Assembly: GCA_030836605.1 (NCBI GenBank)
Contig: JAUPMC010000024.1
Coordinates: 1-7,841 of the forward strand
Reading direction: 5' to 3'
Source: Thermoplasmatota archaeon
Lineage (GTDB): Archaea > Thermoplasmatota > Thermoplasmata > UBA10834
DNA length: 7,841 bases
The notes beneath the pieces were generated by a model. It did no database searches. It worked only from the letters and a program-made list of their open reading frames with translations, and was not told where the DNA came from. A program made the position numbers and the translations under genes. Positions 1 to 5,467 of the stretch are shown here, piece by piece (position 1 is the stretch's first letter; each line of letters begins with the position of its first letter).

Positions 1-377
1 CCCGATAGCATCCCAACTCGCTTCACGAACTCGACATAGCCGTCGAGATCGGATATCGCCCTCAACTCCCCGTTGACGTAGAGGTAGTTCCCTCCGGCGA
101 TCACGGCGCGACGGGCGAGTTCGCTCTCCCCCAGCTTGTCGAAGACTTCCTCGGTCAACGTCATGCCAGACCTGCCGAAGACGGCGACGGGTATCGCATC
201 AAGATAAGGAACAGAGACTTCTGCCGTCGTGCCCTTGAGAACCCCGATCTCCGCAAGGGCTCGCATCCGGTTGTGAACGGCCTGCCTGGAGATCCCTAGC
301 TTCTTCGCGAGCTCCCGGATATGTATCCTTGGGTTCGCAGTAATCAGCACCAACATCTTCCTGTCGGTATCGTCCAT
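1..377 (-). CDS. Lrp/AsnC-type winged-helix transcriptional regulator (3' end missing)
   Basis: This is my own translation from the ATG at 377; the frame stays open for 125 codons to the window edge, so the C-terminus is lost. Residues 1-15 (MDDTDRKMLVLI...) followed by RELAKKLGISRQAVHNRM (about 21-38) and a wing ending EIGVLKG are typical of an AsnC-type helix-turn-helix, with the recognition helix near 30-41. Residues 60-123 alternate short strands and helices and include GGNYLYVNGE and LDGYVEFVKRVG, which resemble the RAM effector-binding fold of Lrp/AsnC proteins. A GAGG lies just before the ATG. Family members are DNA-binding oligomers that sense amino acids or related metabolites. A 12-base near-palindrome at 420-431 is a possible autoregulatory operator. 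The family call is firm; the target genes and ligand are unknown. Confidence 0.82.
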   Translation of the reverse strand, partial: MDDTDRKMLVLITANPRIHIRELAKKLGISRQAVHNRMRALAEIGVLKGTTAEVSVPYLDAIPVAVFGRSGMTLTEEVFDKLGESELARRAVIAGGNYLYVNGELRAISDLDGYVEFVKRVGMLS

Positions 378-419
378 TTCCTCAAAGGAACCTCAGGCCA
401 CCGAGGCCTATTGAACCTT

Positions 420-431
420 TCTCTTGAGAGA
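420..431. promoter_or_regulatory. Near-palindrome upstream of the AsnC-type regulator
   Basis: TCTCTTGAGAGA has two perfect 5-base inverted arms around a 2-base centre, and lies 43-54 bases upstream of the regulator ATG. Lrp/AsnC proteins commonly bind short palindromes in their own promoters, so an operator role is plausible but untested. Its core CTCTTGAG recurs at 1241-1248 and 1625-1632. Confidence 0.3.
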
Positions 432-526
432 CTGGACTTCTGATTTCCATTGACGGAATGCGCGGCATCGGCCGCTTTCGTTAGGAGAGGGATGGCAGGG
501 AATCTATCGAGACGCGTTCTTCCTAC

Positions 527-580
527 CTGATTGAAATCGGAAAAAGGAAGACTGGCTGACGCATGGTTCAAGGCCCGACG
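527..580 (+). repeat. Left copy of a diverged ~54-base repeat (element A)
   Basis: This copy shares with 1642-1695 an exact CTGATTGAAATC at the left, CTGGCT in the middle and CCCGACG at the right, all at identical spacing; a CGCAT block is also shared with a 2-base shift. By hand, 32 of 54 ungapped positions match. The left block can fold as a 5-base-pair stem (CTGAT / ATCGG, one G-U pair) with a TGAA loop. It sits about 150 bases upstream of the regulator start. The role is unknown: possibly a regulatory element, a small RNA or a scar of an insertion. Confidence 0.55.
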
Positions 581-631
581 CTGCACGTCTATTCTTCTTG
601 GGAGAAGGCCACAGTAACGGATACAGACCGA

Positions 632-805
632 TTAAAGGAGATAGTCCAGGACGACGAGCAGGACGAAGAAAGAGATGAAGATGAGTGCTAGCATGAACAT
701 GGGAGTCAACAGGTCTCTGCCGGCTGCTCCTTCTCGCCTCTGGCTGAAGGCCCTGACGCTCGAGCGAGATATCGGAGGTCTCGTACGCACAGCCAGCACT
801 AGCAT
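632..805 (-). CDS. Small C-terminally anchored membrane protein, unknown function
   Basis: The ORF is 57 residues from the ATG at 805; a GTG at 838 would add 11 residues. The ATG is preferred because AGGCGG lies about 7 bases before it, whereas the GTG has no visible ribosome site. Residues 7-30 are rich in arginine and serine and poor in hydrophobics. Residues 35-53 form one strongly hydrophobic segment (MFMLALIFISFFVLLVV), leaving four residues after the membrane, so a tail anchor with the basic part in the cytoplasm is predicted. The last third uses C or G at most third positions, which supports coding. It is transcribed away from the 936 gene, with a palindrome between them. I recognise no family, and a chance ORF remains possible. 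Confidence 0.42.
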   Translation of the reverse strand: MLVLAVRTRPPISRSSVRAFSQRREGAAGRDLLTPMFMLALIFISFFVLLVVLDYLL

Positions 806-854
806 GGTTATTCCGCCTGTAAAGGTAGTCCCGGACACGCTACATCAATGTTGC

Positions 855-868
855 CCTGGATAACCAGG
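855..868. promoter_or_regulatory. Palindrome between two divergent small-protein genes
   Basis: CCTGG-ATAA-CCAGG is a perfect 5-base inverted repeat with a 4-base centre. It lies 50 bases upstream of the minus-strand small gene (ATG 805) and 68 bases upstream of the plus-strand one (ATG 936). Its placement in a shared divergent promoter suits an operator, but it could also be a chance hairpin. Confidence 0.3.
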
Positions 869-877
869 ACATATCTG

Positions 878-889
878 CTTTAGAAAAGG
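878..889 (+). promoter_or_regulatory. TATA-like box for the 936 small membrane protein gene
   Basis: CTTTAGAAAAGG is the most TATA-like stretch before the gene and lies about 50 bases upstream of its ATG. Archaeal initiation about 25 bases downstream would give a leader near 28 bases containing the GAGG at 922-925. The box reads similarly on the other strand and might also serve the 632-805 gene. Confidence 0.3.
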
Positions 890-935
890 CCATAGGGTTG
901 GAAGGACGATAGGGGTCTTCCGAGGCTTTGGCACC

Positions 936-1142
936 ATGGCAACGATGAAAGGGATTGTCATAATGGTTCTCATCTTCTTCGCGATGATTGCACTCATGCA
1001 ATCTCTGCTGACGCTGTTGCGGAGTATCTATCCGGTCGGTTTACAGGAATCAGCCAATGGCGCTGCCTTGTTTGCCATGGGGATTGGCTTTTTTGCCACG
1101 AGCTTATTCGTATGGAAGAAGTGGGAAGATGAAGAAACCTAG
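936..1142 (+). CDS. Small two-helix membrane protein, unknown function
   Basis: This 68-residue protein has two predicted membrane helices: about residues 6-28 (GIVIMVLIFFAMIALM...) and 42-60 (GAALFAMGIGFFATSLFVW). A short loop with one arginine (R29) joins them, and the tail KKWEDEET is charged. The lysine after each helix and the hairpin length suit an N-in/C-in orientation. GAGG at 922-925 lies ten bases before the ATG; a second ATG at 945 is also possible. Codon use is looser than in the enzymes to the right (TTA, TTT-TTT, CGG), consistent with the lower GC of this island. I recognise no family. Two-helix proteins of this size can be transporter or kinase subunits, toxins or stress proteins, and nothing here chooses among them. 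Confidence 0.6.
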   Translation: MATMKGIVIMVLIFFAMIALMQSLLTLLRSIYPVGLQESANGAALFAMGIGFFATSLFVWKKWEDEET

Positions 1143-1266
1143 GCCCGGTCTCAGAGAATTGGCCATAGGGGCAGAATACCATAGGACAATCAATTGACTG
1201 CCTAGGGCATCCCGGCAAGCCCTCAAATGACGCCTGCATACTCTTGAGATTTAGGAGTGGCGAGAG

Positions 1267-1494
1267 ATGACTTCGAGTAGAACCGGTTGGGCGACGCACA
1301 TTCACAATGTCCAGACGGCGGGCATGGCAGCCCAGGCAAACGCGAAGGCGTTGTCCACAGCACGCGCCCGAGATATCGATGCCGCCACCTCGTCAGAGGG
1401 AGTCAGGAGGAGGATTAGGAACGAGGCGCTCCTGACACTCACACTGGTGCTGGTGGCTCTAGTAGGCCTCTGGTTCATCTTGATGCTCGTGTAG
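1267..1494 (+). CDS. Small tail-anchored membrane protein, unknown function
   Basis: This 75-residue protein starts at an ATG preceded by AGGAG (1253-1257) at about nine bases spacing. Residues 1-45 are polar and rich in Ala, Thr and Ser, with a likely helical stretch from 18 to 40 (AGMAAQANAKALSTARARDI). A basic patch RRRIR (47-51) precedes a single hydrophobic helix, residues 54-75 (LLTLTLVLVALVGLWFILML), which ends the protein. This predicts a tail anchor with the N-terminus in the cytoplasm, the same plan as the 632-805 product, although I see no clear sequence similarity between them. The gene follows the two-helix protein by 124 bases on the same strand, so the two could share a transcript. 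No family recognised. Confidence 0.6.
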   Translation: MTSSRTGWATHIHNVQTAGMAAQANAKALSTARARDIDAATSSEGVRRRIRNEALLTLTLVLVALVGLWFILMLV

Positions 1495-1530
1495 GGACTC
1501 GGCGGTGACCTAGTCCTTGTAGGGTCTTGA

Positions 1531-1561
1531 CTCAGTCTTAGATGGCCAAATCATCACTGAG
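1531..1561. other. Inverted repeat downstream of the tail-anchored protein gene
   Basis: CTCAGT (1531-1536) and ACTGAG (1556-1561) are perfect inverted arms 19 bases apart, starting 36 bases after the stop codon at 1494. It could be an RNA hairpin at the transcript end, but there is no T-tract, so a terminator role is weak. Confidence 0.25.
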
Positions 1562-1641
1562 AAGGCCAACATGCAGGTGAAGTCGGGTTGACTATCATTG
1601 ACATGCAAGATACGTGAGGGCCTGCTCTTGAGGGCCCTGAG

Positions 1642-1695
1642 CTGATTGAAATCAGGAAAGGAGTATCTGGCTCGCATCGACAGTGCGACCCGACG
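1642..1695 (+). repeat. Right copy of the diverged ~54-base repeat (element B)
   Basis: This is the partner of 527-580 in the same orientation, with the exact CTGATTGAAATC, CTGGCT and CCCGACG blocks at the same spacing. Its left block is extended to CTGATTGAAATCAG, a perfect 6-base inverted repeat around GA. It ends about ten bases upstream of the TATA-like box of the aminotransferase gene, where an archaeal activator site would be expected. Function unknown. Confidence 0.55.
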
Positions 1696-1705
1696 GTGGC
1701 CAATG

Positions 1706-1720
1706 ATAAACATTTAACAT
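1706..1720 (+). promoter_or_regulatory. TATA-like promoter of the aminotransferase gene
   Basis: ATAAACATTTAACAT is the only strongly AT-rich stretch here and lies 36-50 bases upstream of the ATG at 1756. Initiation about 25 bases after its centre would fall near 1738-1741, just before the GGGGAGG ribosome site. This placement also argues against the earlier GTG start at 1696. Confidence 0.5.
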
Positions 1721-1755
1721 GGGAATGCCGATGCGGGCGCGGGGAGGCTACAGGG

Positions 1756-2883
1756 ATGAAGGTCGAGCTATTCCAGATGGAACGCATGCAGTCAATGTAC
1801 GAACGGGTCGTCGACTACGAACTCTCGGAGAGCGGCGTGCACGCGCTGAAGATAAGCGAGCTGCTTGGCGGAGACGGAGCGCCGAAGGAGTTCCTGGAAC
1901 TCCCGCTTGGCTATCCACACGCCGACGGGACCCCAGGGCTGAGGGCTGCGGTCGCCGCCACGTACAAAGGAGCGGCCACGGAGAACGTCTTCGTCACGAA
2001 CGGCTCATCCGAGGCGAACTTCATCGCAGCGTGGCACCTGTTCGAGAAGGGCGACGAGATCGCCCTGATGACACCGAACTACGCCCAGATGTGGGGGCTT
2101 GCCAAGACATGGGGTCTCAAGATCAAGCCGCTCTGGCTCAAGGAGGAGCTCGGCTGGCAGTTCGACCCAGAGGACCTGAAGGATGTCGTCACCAAGAAGA
2201 CCAAGGTCATCCAGGTCTGCAACCCGAACAACCCCACCGGGGCCATCATGGGGACCAAGCAGCGCAAGGCGCTCCTGGACGCGGCCAGGGACTCCGGCGC
2301 GTGGCTCCTCTCCGATGAGGTCTACCTCGGCGCGGAGAGGGAGGCGCCGCTGACGGAGTCGTTGTGGAGCGACTACGAGAGGACGCTCATCACCAACGGC
2401 CTGAGCAAGGCGTACGGCCTGCCCGGGCTCCGCATCGGATGGCTCGTGGGACAGCCCGAGGTGCTGGCGCGCGTGAAGCACCACCACGACTACCTCACGC
2501 TCACGCCCGCGGCGCCGTCGGACCGGCTGGCCACGTTGGCCCTCGAGCCGAAGAAGAGGAAGTGGATCTTTGACAGGACCAGGTCGATACTGCGGAAGAA
2601 CTACCCGGTCTTGAAGGAGTGGATGGATGCGCACGGTTCGCTGTTCTCGCACGTGCCCCCCGCGGCCGGGGCGATATGCTACGTCAAGTACAACATGAAG
2701 ATCGACTCGATCGAGCTGGCCGAGCGGCTGAGGAAGGAGAAGTCCGTCCTGATAGTGCCAGGCGGCCACTTCGGCATGGACGGGTACATGAGGATAGGCA
2801 CGGGTCCGCCGAAGGAGTACCTGCACGGCGGCCTGGACAGGGTGGACGAGCTCCTCAGGGAACTCGGGGCGGGGAAGGGATAG
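1756..2883 (+). CDS. PLP-dependent class I/II aminotransferase
   Basis: This 375-residue enzyme is a fold-type I aminotransferase of usual length. From the start at 1756: TNGSSEAN (81-88) is the cofactor phosphate loop, Y109 in TPNYAQ would stack on the PLP ring, and NPNNPTG (156-162) is the family signature. SDEVY (186-190) carries the aspartate that pairs with the pyridine nitrogen, SKAYG (217-221) carries the Schiff-base lysine K218, and R346 in GYMRIGTG should bind the substrate carboxylate. The ATG at 1756 is chosen because GGGGAGG (1741-1747) lies eight bases before it and the promoter sits between it and the alternative GTG at 1696. The amino donor and acceptor cannot be told from sequence. 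The next gene is 88 bases downstream on the same strand. Confidence 0.93.
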   Translation: MKVELFQMERMQSMYERVVDYELSESGVHALKISELLGGDGAPKEFLELPLGYPHADGTPGLRAAVAATYKGAATENVFVTNGSSEANFIAAWHLFEKGDEIALMTPNYAQMWGLAKTWGLKIKPLWLKEELGWQFDPEDLKDVVTKKTKVIQVCNPNNPTGAIMGTKQRKALLDAARDSGAWLLSDEVYLGAEREAPLTESLWSDYERTLITNGLSKAYGLPGLRIGWLVGQPEVLARVKHHHDYLTLTPAAPSDRLATLALEPKKRKWIFDRTRSILRKNYPVLKEWMDAHGSLFSHVPPAAGAICYVKYNMKIDSIELAERLRKEKSVLIVPGGHFGMDGYMRIGTGPPKEYLHGGLDRVDELLRELGAGKG

Positions 2884-2895
2884 ACACCGCCTTAC

Positions 2896-2917
2896 GGGGC
2901 AACCTTTTTGACGCCCC
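2896..2917 (+). terminator. Possible terminator after the aminotransferase gene
   Basis: GGGGC (2896-2900) and GCCCC (2913-2917) form a 5-base-pair stem whose loop carries T5 (2905-2909). It begins 13 bases after the stop. Archaeal termination relies on T-rich stretches more than hairpins, so this is plausible but short, and read-through into the reductase gene is possible. Confidence 0.33.
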
Positions 2918-2971
2918 ACGCAGACTCACCCGGGCAGAGGTAGTCCGCTCGGCAAGAGGTGGGTGAAGGCC

Positions 2972-4129
2972 ATGCAGTACCGCGACTTTGGAAAGACCGG
3001 ATGGAAGGTGTCAGCGCTCGGCTTCGGAGCGATGCGCCTGCCGGTGCAGGGCGACGCGCCGATGACCAAGAGGATCAGGGAGCGCGAGGCCATCGACATG
3101 ATGCGCTACGCCGTCGACCGCGGCGTCAACTACGTCGACACCGCCTTCAACTACCATGAGCAGAAGGGGGAGTCGCTCGTCGAGAAGGCCCTAAGGGACG
3201 GGTACAGGGACAGGGTCAGGGTCGCGACCAAGTCACCAGTCTGGCTCATCAAGAAGAAGACCGACTTCGACAAGTTGCTAGACAAGCAACTGAAGAGGCT
3301 CAGGACGGACCACATCGACTTCTATCTCTTCCACGCTCTGAGCAAGGACACTTGGGAGAACGCTGTGGTCAAGTACGGTCTCCTCAAGAGGGCTGAGAAA
3401 GCAATCAAGGATGGCAGGATCGGAGGGATAGGCTTCTCGTTCCACGACGACCTCGAGGCGTTCAAGAGGATAGTGGACGGCTACGACGACTGGGCACTCG
3501 CGCAGATCCAATACAACTTCATGGACACGGAGAACCAGGCTGGCACGAAGGGGCTCAGGTACGCGGCGTCCAAAGGCATCCCTGTCGTCATCATGGAGCC
3601 CCTGCTCGGCGGGAGGCTCGCGAACCCGCCAAGGAGGATAAGGGACGAGTACCGACTCCGGGGCAAGAAGGTGGCACCGTTCGACCTCGCCCTCAGGTGG
3701 ATCTGGGACCAGCCAGAGGTGGCGACCGTCCTCAGCGGCATGAGCACCATGGGGCAGGTCAGGGGCAACCTCAGGGCAGCCGACCGCTCCGGCGTCGGCA
3801 CGCTCAGGGCCGAGGAGAGGAAGCTGCTGGCACGTGTCGCCAAGAGATACAGGGAACAGGCGCTCATCGGGTGCACCAAATGCAACTACTGCATGCCTTG
3901 CCCGCACGGCGTCGCTATACCCACCAACTTCGAGGAGTACAACGACGCGTACGTGCACGGCGACCTCAAGAACGCCAGGAGGACCTACGAGAGGTTCTTC
4001 AACCCGAAGAAGCGGGCAGGCGCGTGCAAGCACTGCGGGGCGTGCGAGAAGAAATGCCCCCAGAAGCTGCCCATAAGCGACCTGATGACGAAGGTCCATT
4101 CCGTGTTGGGAGAGGGGAAGCCGTTCTGA
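2972..4129 (+). CDS. Aldo/keto reductase with C-terminal iron-sulfur domain (COG1453 type)
   Basis: This 385-residue protein begins MQYRDFGKTGWKVSALGFG, a standard aldo/keto reductase start. The catalytic tetrad is visible as D56, Y61, K87 and H121 (YVDTAFNY, VATKSP, DFYLFHA). The barrel runs to about residue 290 and is followed by two cysteine motifs: C301-x2-C304-x2-C307-x2-C310-P and C352-x2-C355-x2-C358-x3-C362-P. The second is a classic 4Fe-4S ferredoxin motif; the first has an unusual last spacing. This arrangement matches the archaeal/bacterial COG1453 reductases, in which the clusters probably pass electrons between ferredoxin and the active site. Substrate is unknown. ATG 2972 is preferred over GTG 2963 because GAGGTG (2956-2961) is ten bases from the ATG but only one from the GTG. 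It may be co-transcribed with the aminotransferase. Confidence 0.93.
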   Translation: MQYRDFGKTGWKVSALGFGAMRLPVQGDAPMTKRIREREAIDMMRYAVDRGVNYVDTAFNYHEQKGESLVEKALRDGYRDRVRVATKSPVWLIKKKTDFDKLLDKQLKRLRTDHIDFYLFHALSKDTWENAVVKYGLLKRAEKAIKDGRIGGIGFSFHDDLEAFKRIVDGYDDWALAQIQYNFMDTENQAGTKGLRYAASKGIPVVIMEPLLGGRLANPPRRIRDEYRLRGKKVAPFDLALRWIWDQPEVATVLSGMSTMGQVRGNLRAADRSGVGTLRAEERKLLARVAKRYREQALIGCTKCNYCMPCPHGVAIPTNFEEYNDAYVHGDLKNARRTYERFFNPKKRAGACKHCGACEKKCPQKLPISDLMTKVHSVLGEGKPF

Positions 4130-4144
4130 AAGACACCTCAGAGG

Positions 4145-4166
4145 CCGCCCGCCGCAGATTGGGCGG
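4145..4166. terminator. Hairpin at the convergent junction of reductase and permease genes
   Basis: CCGCCC (4145-4150) and GGGCGG (4161-4166) pair perfectly around a ten-base loop. The hairpin sits 15 bases after the reductase stop and 27 bases after the permease stop on the opposite strand, so it could act in both directions. It has no T-tract on either strand, which lowers confidence for an archaeon. Confidence 0.33.
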
Positions 4167-4193
4167 AGGGGTCTAGGGAAGCCGCGGGCATCA

Positions 4194-5072
4194 TCAGGCC
4201 ACGGACGCCAGCACGATCCCGACTATCACCGCGAGTATCAGCAGCATCTCCCTGCGGGACAGCTTCTCCTTGAGGAAGGCCCTGGCCCCGAGGATGGTCA
4301 CCACGGGGTACGCGGATATCAACGGGAACACTATGGATGCGGACCCGACGGACAAGGCGGAGGTCTCCGAGAAGTACGCCAGCTGCCAGAGCTCGGCGAC
4401 CACTATCGCCAGGATGACCGGGACCGTCCATTTCGGGAGGAACACGCGCCAGGTCGCCTTCCTGTGCCTCAGATACGCGAACGCGATCGGGGGGAGTATG
4501 AGCGGGTACACGCCCAGGTAGGCGATCAGCGGCAGCCCGTCGAGCGCCAGCTTGATGAACACGCCCCCGACGCCCCAGATGACCATCGTGGTCACGCTCA
4601 GCAGGAGGGACGACCTCGAGTGCGCCGTCCGGGCGGACCCGTTGCCCCGGGAGTGCGACAGGACGACCATGCTGGATATGATCAAGGCGATGCCGGCCGC
4701 GTTCACGAGGTTCAGTGTCTCCCCGAGGAAGACCACGGCGAGGACCACGGTGATGGCGGGGAACGCGGCCGTTACGCTCCCCACGACGCTCACGTCGCCC
4801 TTCTCGAGCGCCTCGAGGTAGATGTAATACCCTCCCCTTGCGGTCGAGGCGCCTATGAGGGCGTATAGCACGTACTCCAGATGATCCAGGTACTCTCCCC
4901 AGAGGAGGAGCGCGCCGGCGAGGATGAAGACATAGACAGGCATCGAGGTCAGGAAGTTCAGGGCGACCATCGACTCGGCGTTGAGCGAGCCGACTGCGAA
5001 CTTGGCTATGACCTGGGTTACCCCGTAGATGGCGAGGGCGCATAGCGCGAAGGCTATCGACGCGTCGAGCAT
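4194..5072 (-). CDS. EamA/DMT-superfamily transporter
   Basis: This 292-residue, very hydrophobic protein shows the two-fold repeat of the drug/metabolite transporter superfamily, with about five membrane segments in each half (residues roughly 1-140 and 155-290). The first half ends with the typical GETLNLVNAAGIALIISSMVVL and the second with KEKLSRREMLLILAVIVGIVLA, both standard ends of EamA domains. A polar linker (SHSRGNGSARTAHS) separates the halves. Family members move small metabolites, often by proton-coupled export; the substrate cannot be inferred. ATG 5072 is chosen over GTG 5099 because a TATA-like TAATA at 5110-5114 would start the RNA between them; neither start has a strong ribosome site. 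It lies 66 bases downstream of the prolyl isomerase gene on the same strand. Confidence 0.9.
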   Translation of the reverse strand: MLDASIAFALCALAIYGVTQVIAKFAVGSLNAESMVALNFLTSMPVYVFILAGALLLWGEYLDHLEYVLYALIGASTARGGYYIYLEALEKGDVSVVGSVTAAFPAITVVLAVVFLGETLNLVNAAGIALIISSMVVLSHSRGNGSARTAHSRSSLLLSVTTMVIWGVGGVFIKLALDGLPLIAYLGVYPLILPPIAFAYLRHRKATWRVFLPKWTVPVILAIVVAELWQLAYFSETSALSVGSASIVFPLISAYPVVTILGARAFLKEKLSRREMLLILAVIVGIVLASVA

Positions 5073-5106
5073 GGCGGTGCCGTCCCTGAGCGCCGCCACC
5101 CAATAG

Positions 5107-5117
5107 GAGTATTAGAG
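5107..5117 (-). promoter_or_regulatory. TATA-like box for the EamA transporter gene
   Basis: On the minus strand CTCTAATACTC lies about 35-45 bases upstream of the ATG at 5072, giving a predicted leader of roughly 14 bases. This suggests the permease can be transcribed on its own as well as from the genes upstream. The match is short and not unique. Confidence 0.33.
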
Positions 5118-5138
5118 CATTGCTCCGGCCGGGGGCCC

Positions 5139-5420
5139 TCACTTCTGGTCTATGATCTGGATCAGGTGCCAGCCGAACTGGGTCTTGATCGGCCCGACGA
5201 CCTCGCCCTTCTTGCCGTTGAAGGCCGCGGTCTCGAACTCCTTCACCATCATGTTCTTGCCGAACCAGCCGAGGTCGCCGCCCTGCTTCCCCGAGGGGCA
5301 CTCCGAGTGCTTCTTCGCGAGGTCGCCGAACGACTCCCCGCCCTTCACCTTCACCATGAGGTCCTTCGCGAGGTTCTCAGACTTGACCAGTATGTGCGCC
5401 GCGTGTACCTTGTTCGCCAT
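5139..5420 (-). CDS. ppiC: Parvulin-type peptidyl-prolyl cis-trans isomerase
   Basis: This 93-residue protein is a single rotamase domain with nothing added, the same length as E. coli PpiC (Par10). Expected features are present: H9 in AAHILVK, C41 in KKHSECPSGK, GGDLGWFG (47-54), M57/M58 and F62 in MMVKEF, and H85 in QFGWHLI. The two histidines and the cysteine match the parvulin active site. No signal peptide or membrane segment is seen, so it acts in the cytoplasm, catalysing cis-trans isomerisation at proline bonds. Start ATG 5420 is chosen by homology; an ATG at 5444 would add MPLDRLAS. No Shine-Dalgarno precedes 5420, so a leaderless message or translation coupled to the methyltransferase gene, which ends 47 bases upstream, is possible. 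Likeness to bacterial Par10 suggests old transfer. Confidence 0.93.
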   Translation of the reverse strand: MANKVHAAHILVKSENLAKDLMVKVKGGESFGDLAKKHSECPSGKQGGDLGWFGKNMMVKEFETAAFNGKKGEVVGPIKTQFGWHLIQIIDQK

Positions 5421-5467
5421 GCTGGCCAATCGGTCGAGGGGCATATCAATCTTTTCGCGGGGGTGGG

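Noticed and set aside
527..538. CRISPR repeat, because ATTGAAA-type ends are common in CRISPR repeats
   Set aside because: Only two copies exist, more than 1 kb apart, with no regular spacer array and no cas gene in view.
565..575. tRNA fragment, because GGTTCAAGGCC fits a T-loop consensus
   Set aside because: The flanking bases do not pair into a T stem and no acceptor or anticodon arm is found upstream.
344..586. 80-residue minus-strand open frame overlapping the regulator start
   Set aside because: It overlaps the well-supported regulator gene, has no good ribosome site and no motif. Its likeness to the 1510-1713 minus frame (both contain DFNQ) is explained by the DNA repeats at 527-580 and 1642-1695.
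1532..1557. C/D box guide RNA on the minus strand, with GTGATGA as box C and CTGA as box D
   Set aside because: There is no C'/D' pair and no terminal stem outside the boxes; the short motifs alone are too common.
1696..1755. Twenty extra N-terminal residues for the aminotransferase from a GTG at 1696
   Set aside because: The TATA-like box lies inside this stretch, and the GGGGAGG eight bases before ATG 1756 marks the real start.
2005..2919. Long minus-strand open frame opposite the aminotransferase, and similar antisense frames opposite the reductase (3278-4099), permease (4138-5301) and methyltransferase (5739-6830)
   Set aside because: They are rich in Arg, Pro and Gly with no recognisable motifs, as expected for shadow frames in high-GC DNA, while the overlapping frames contain complete enzyme families.
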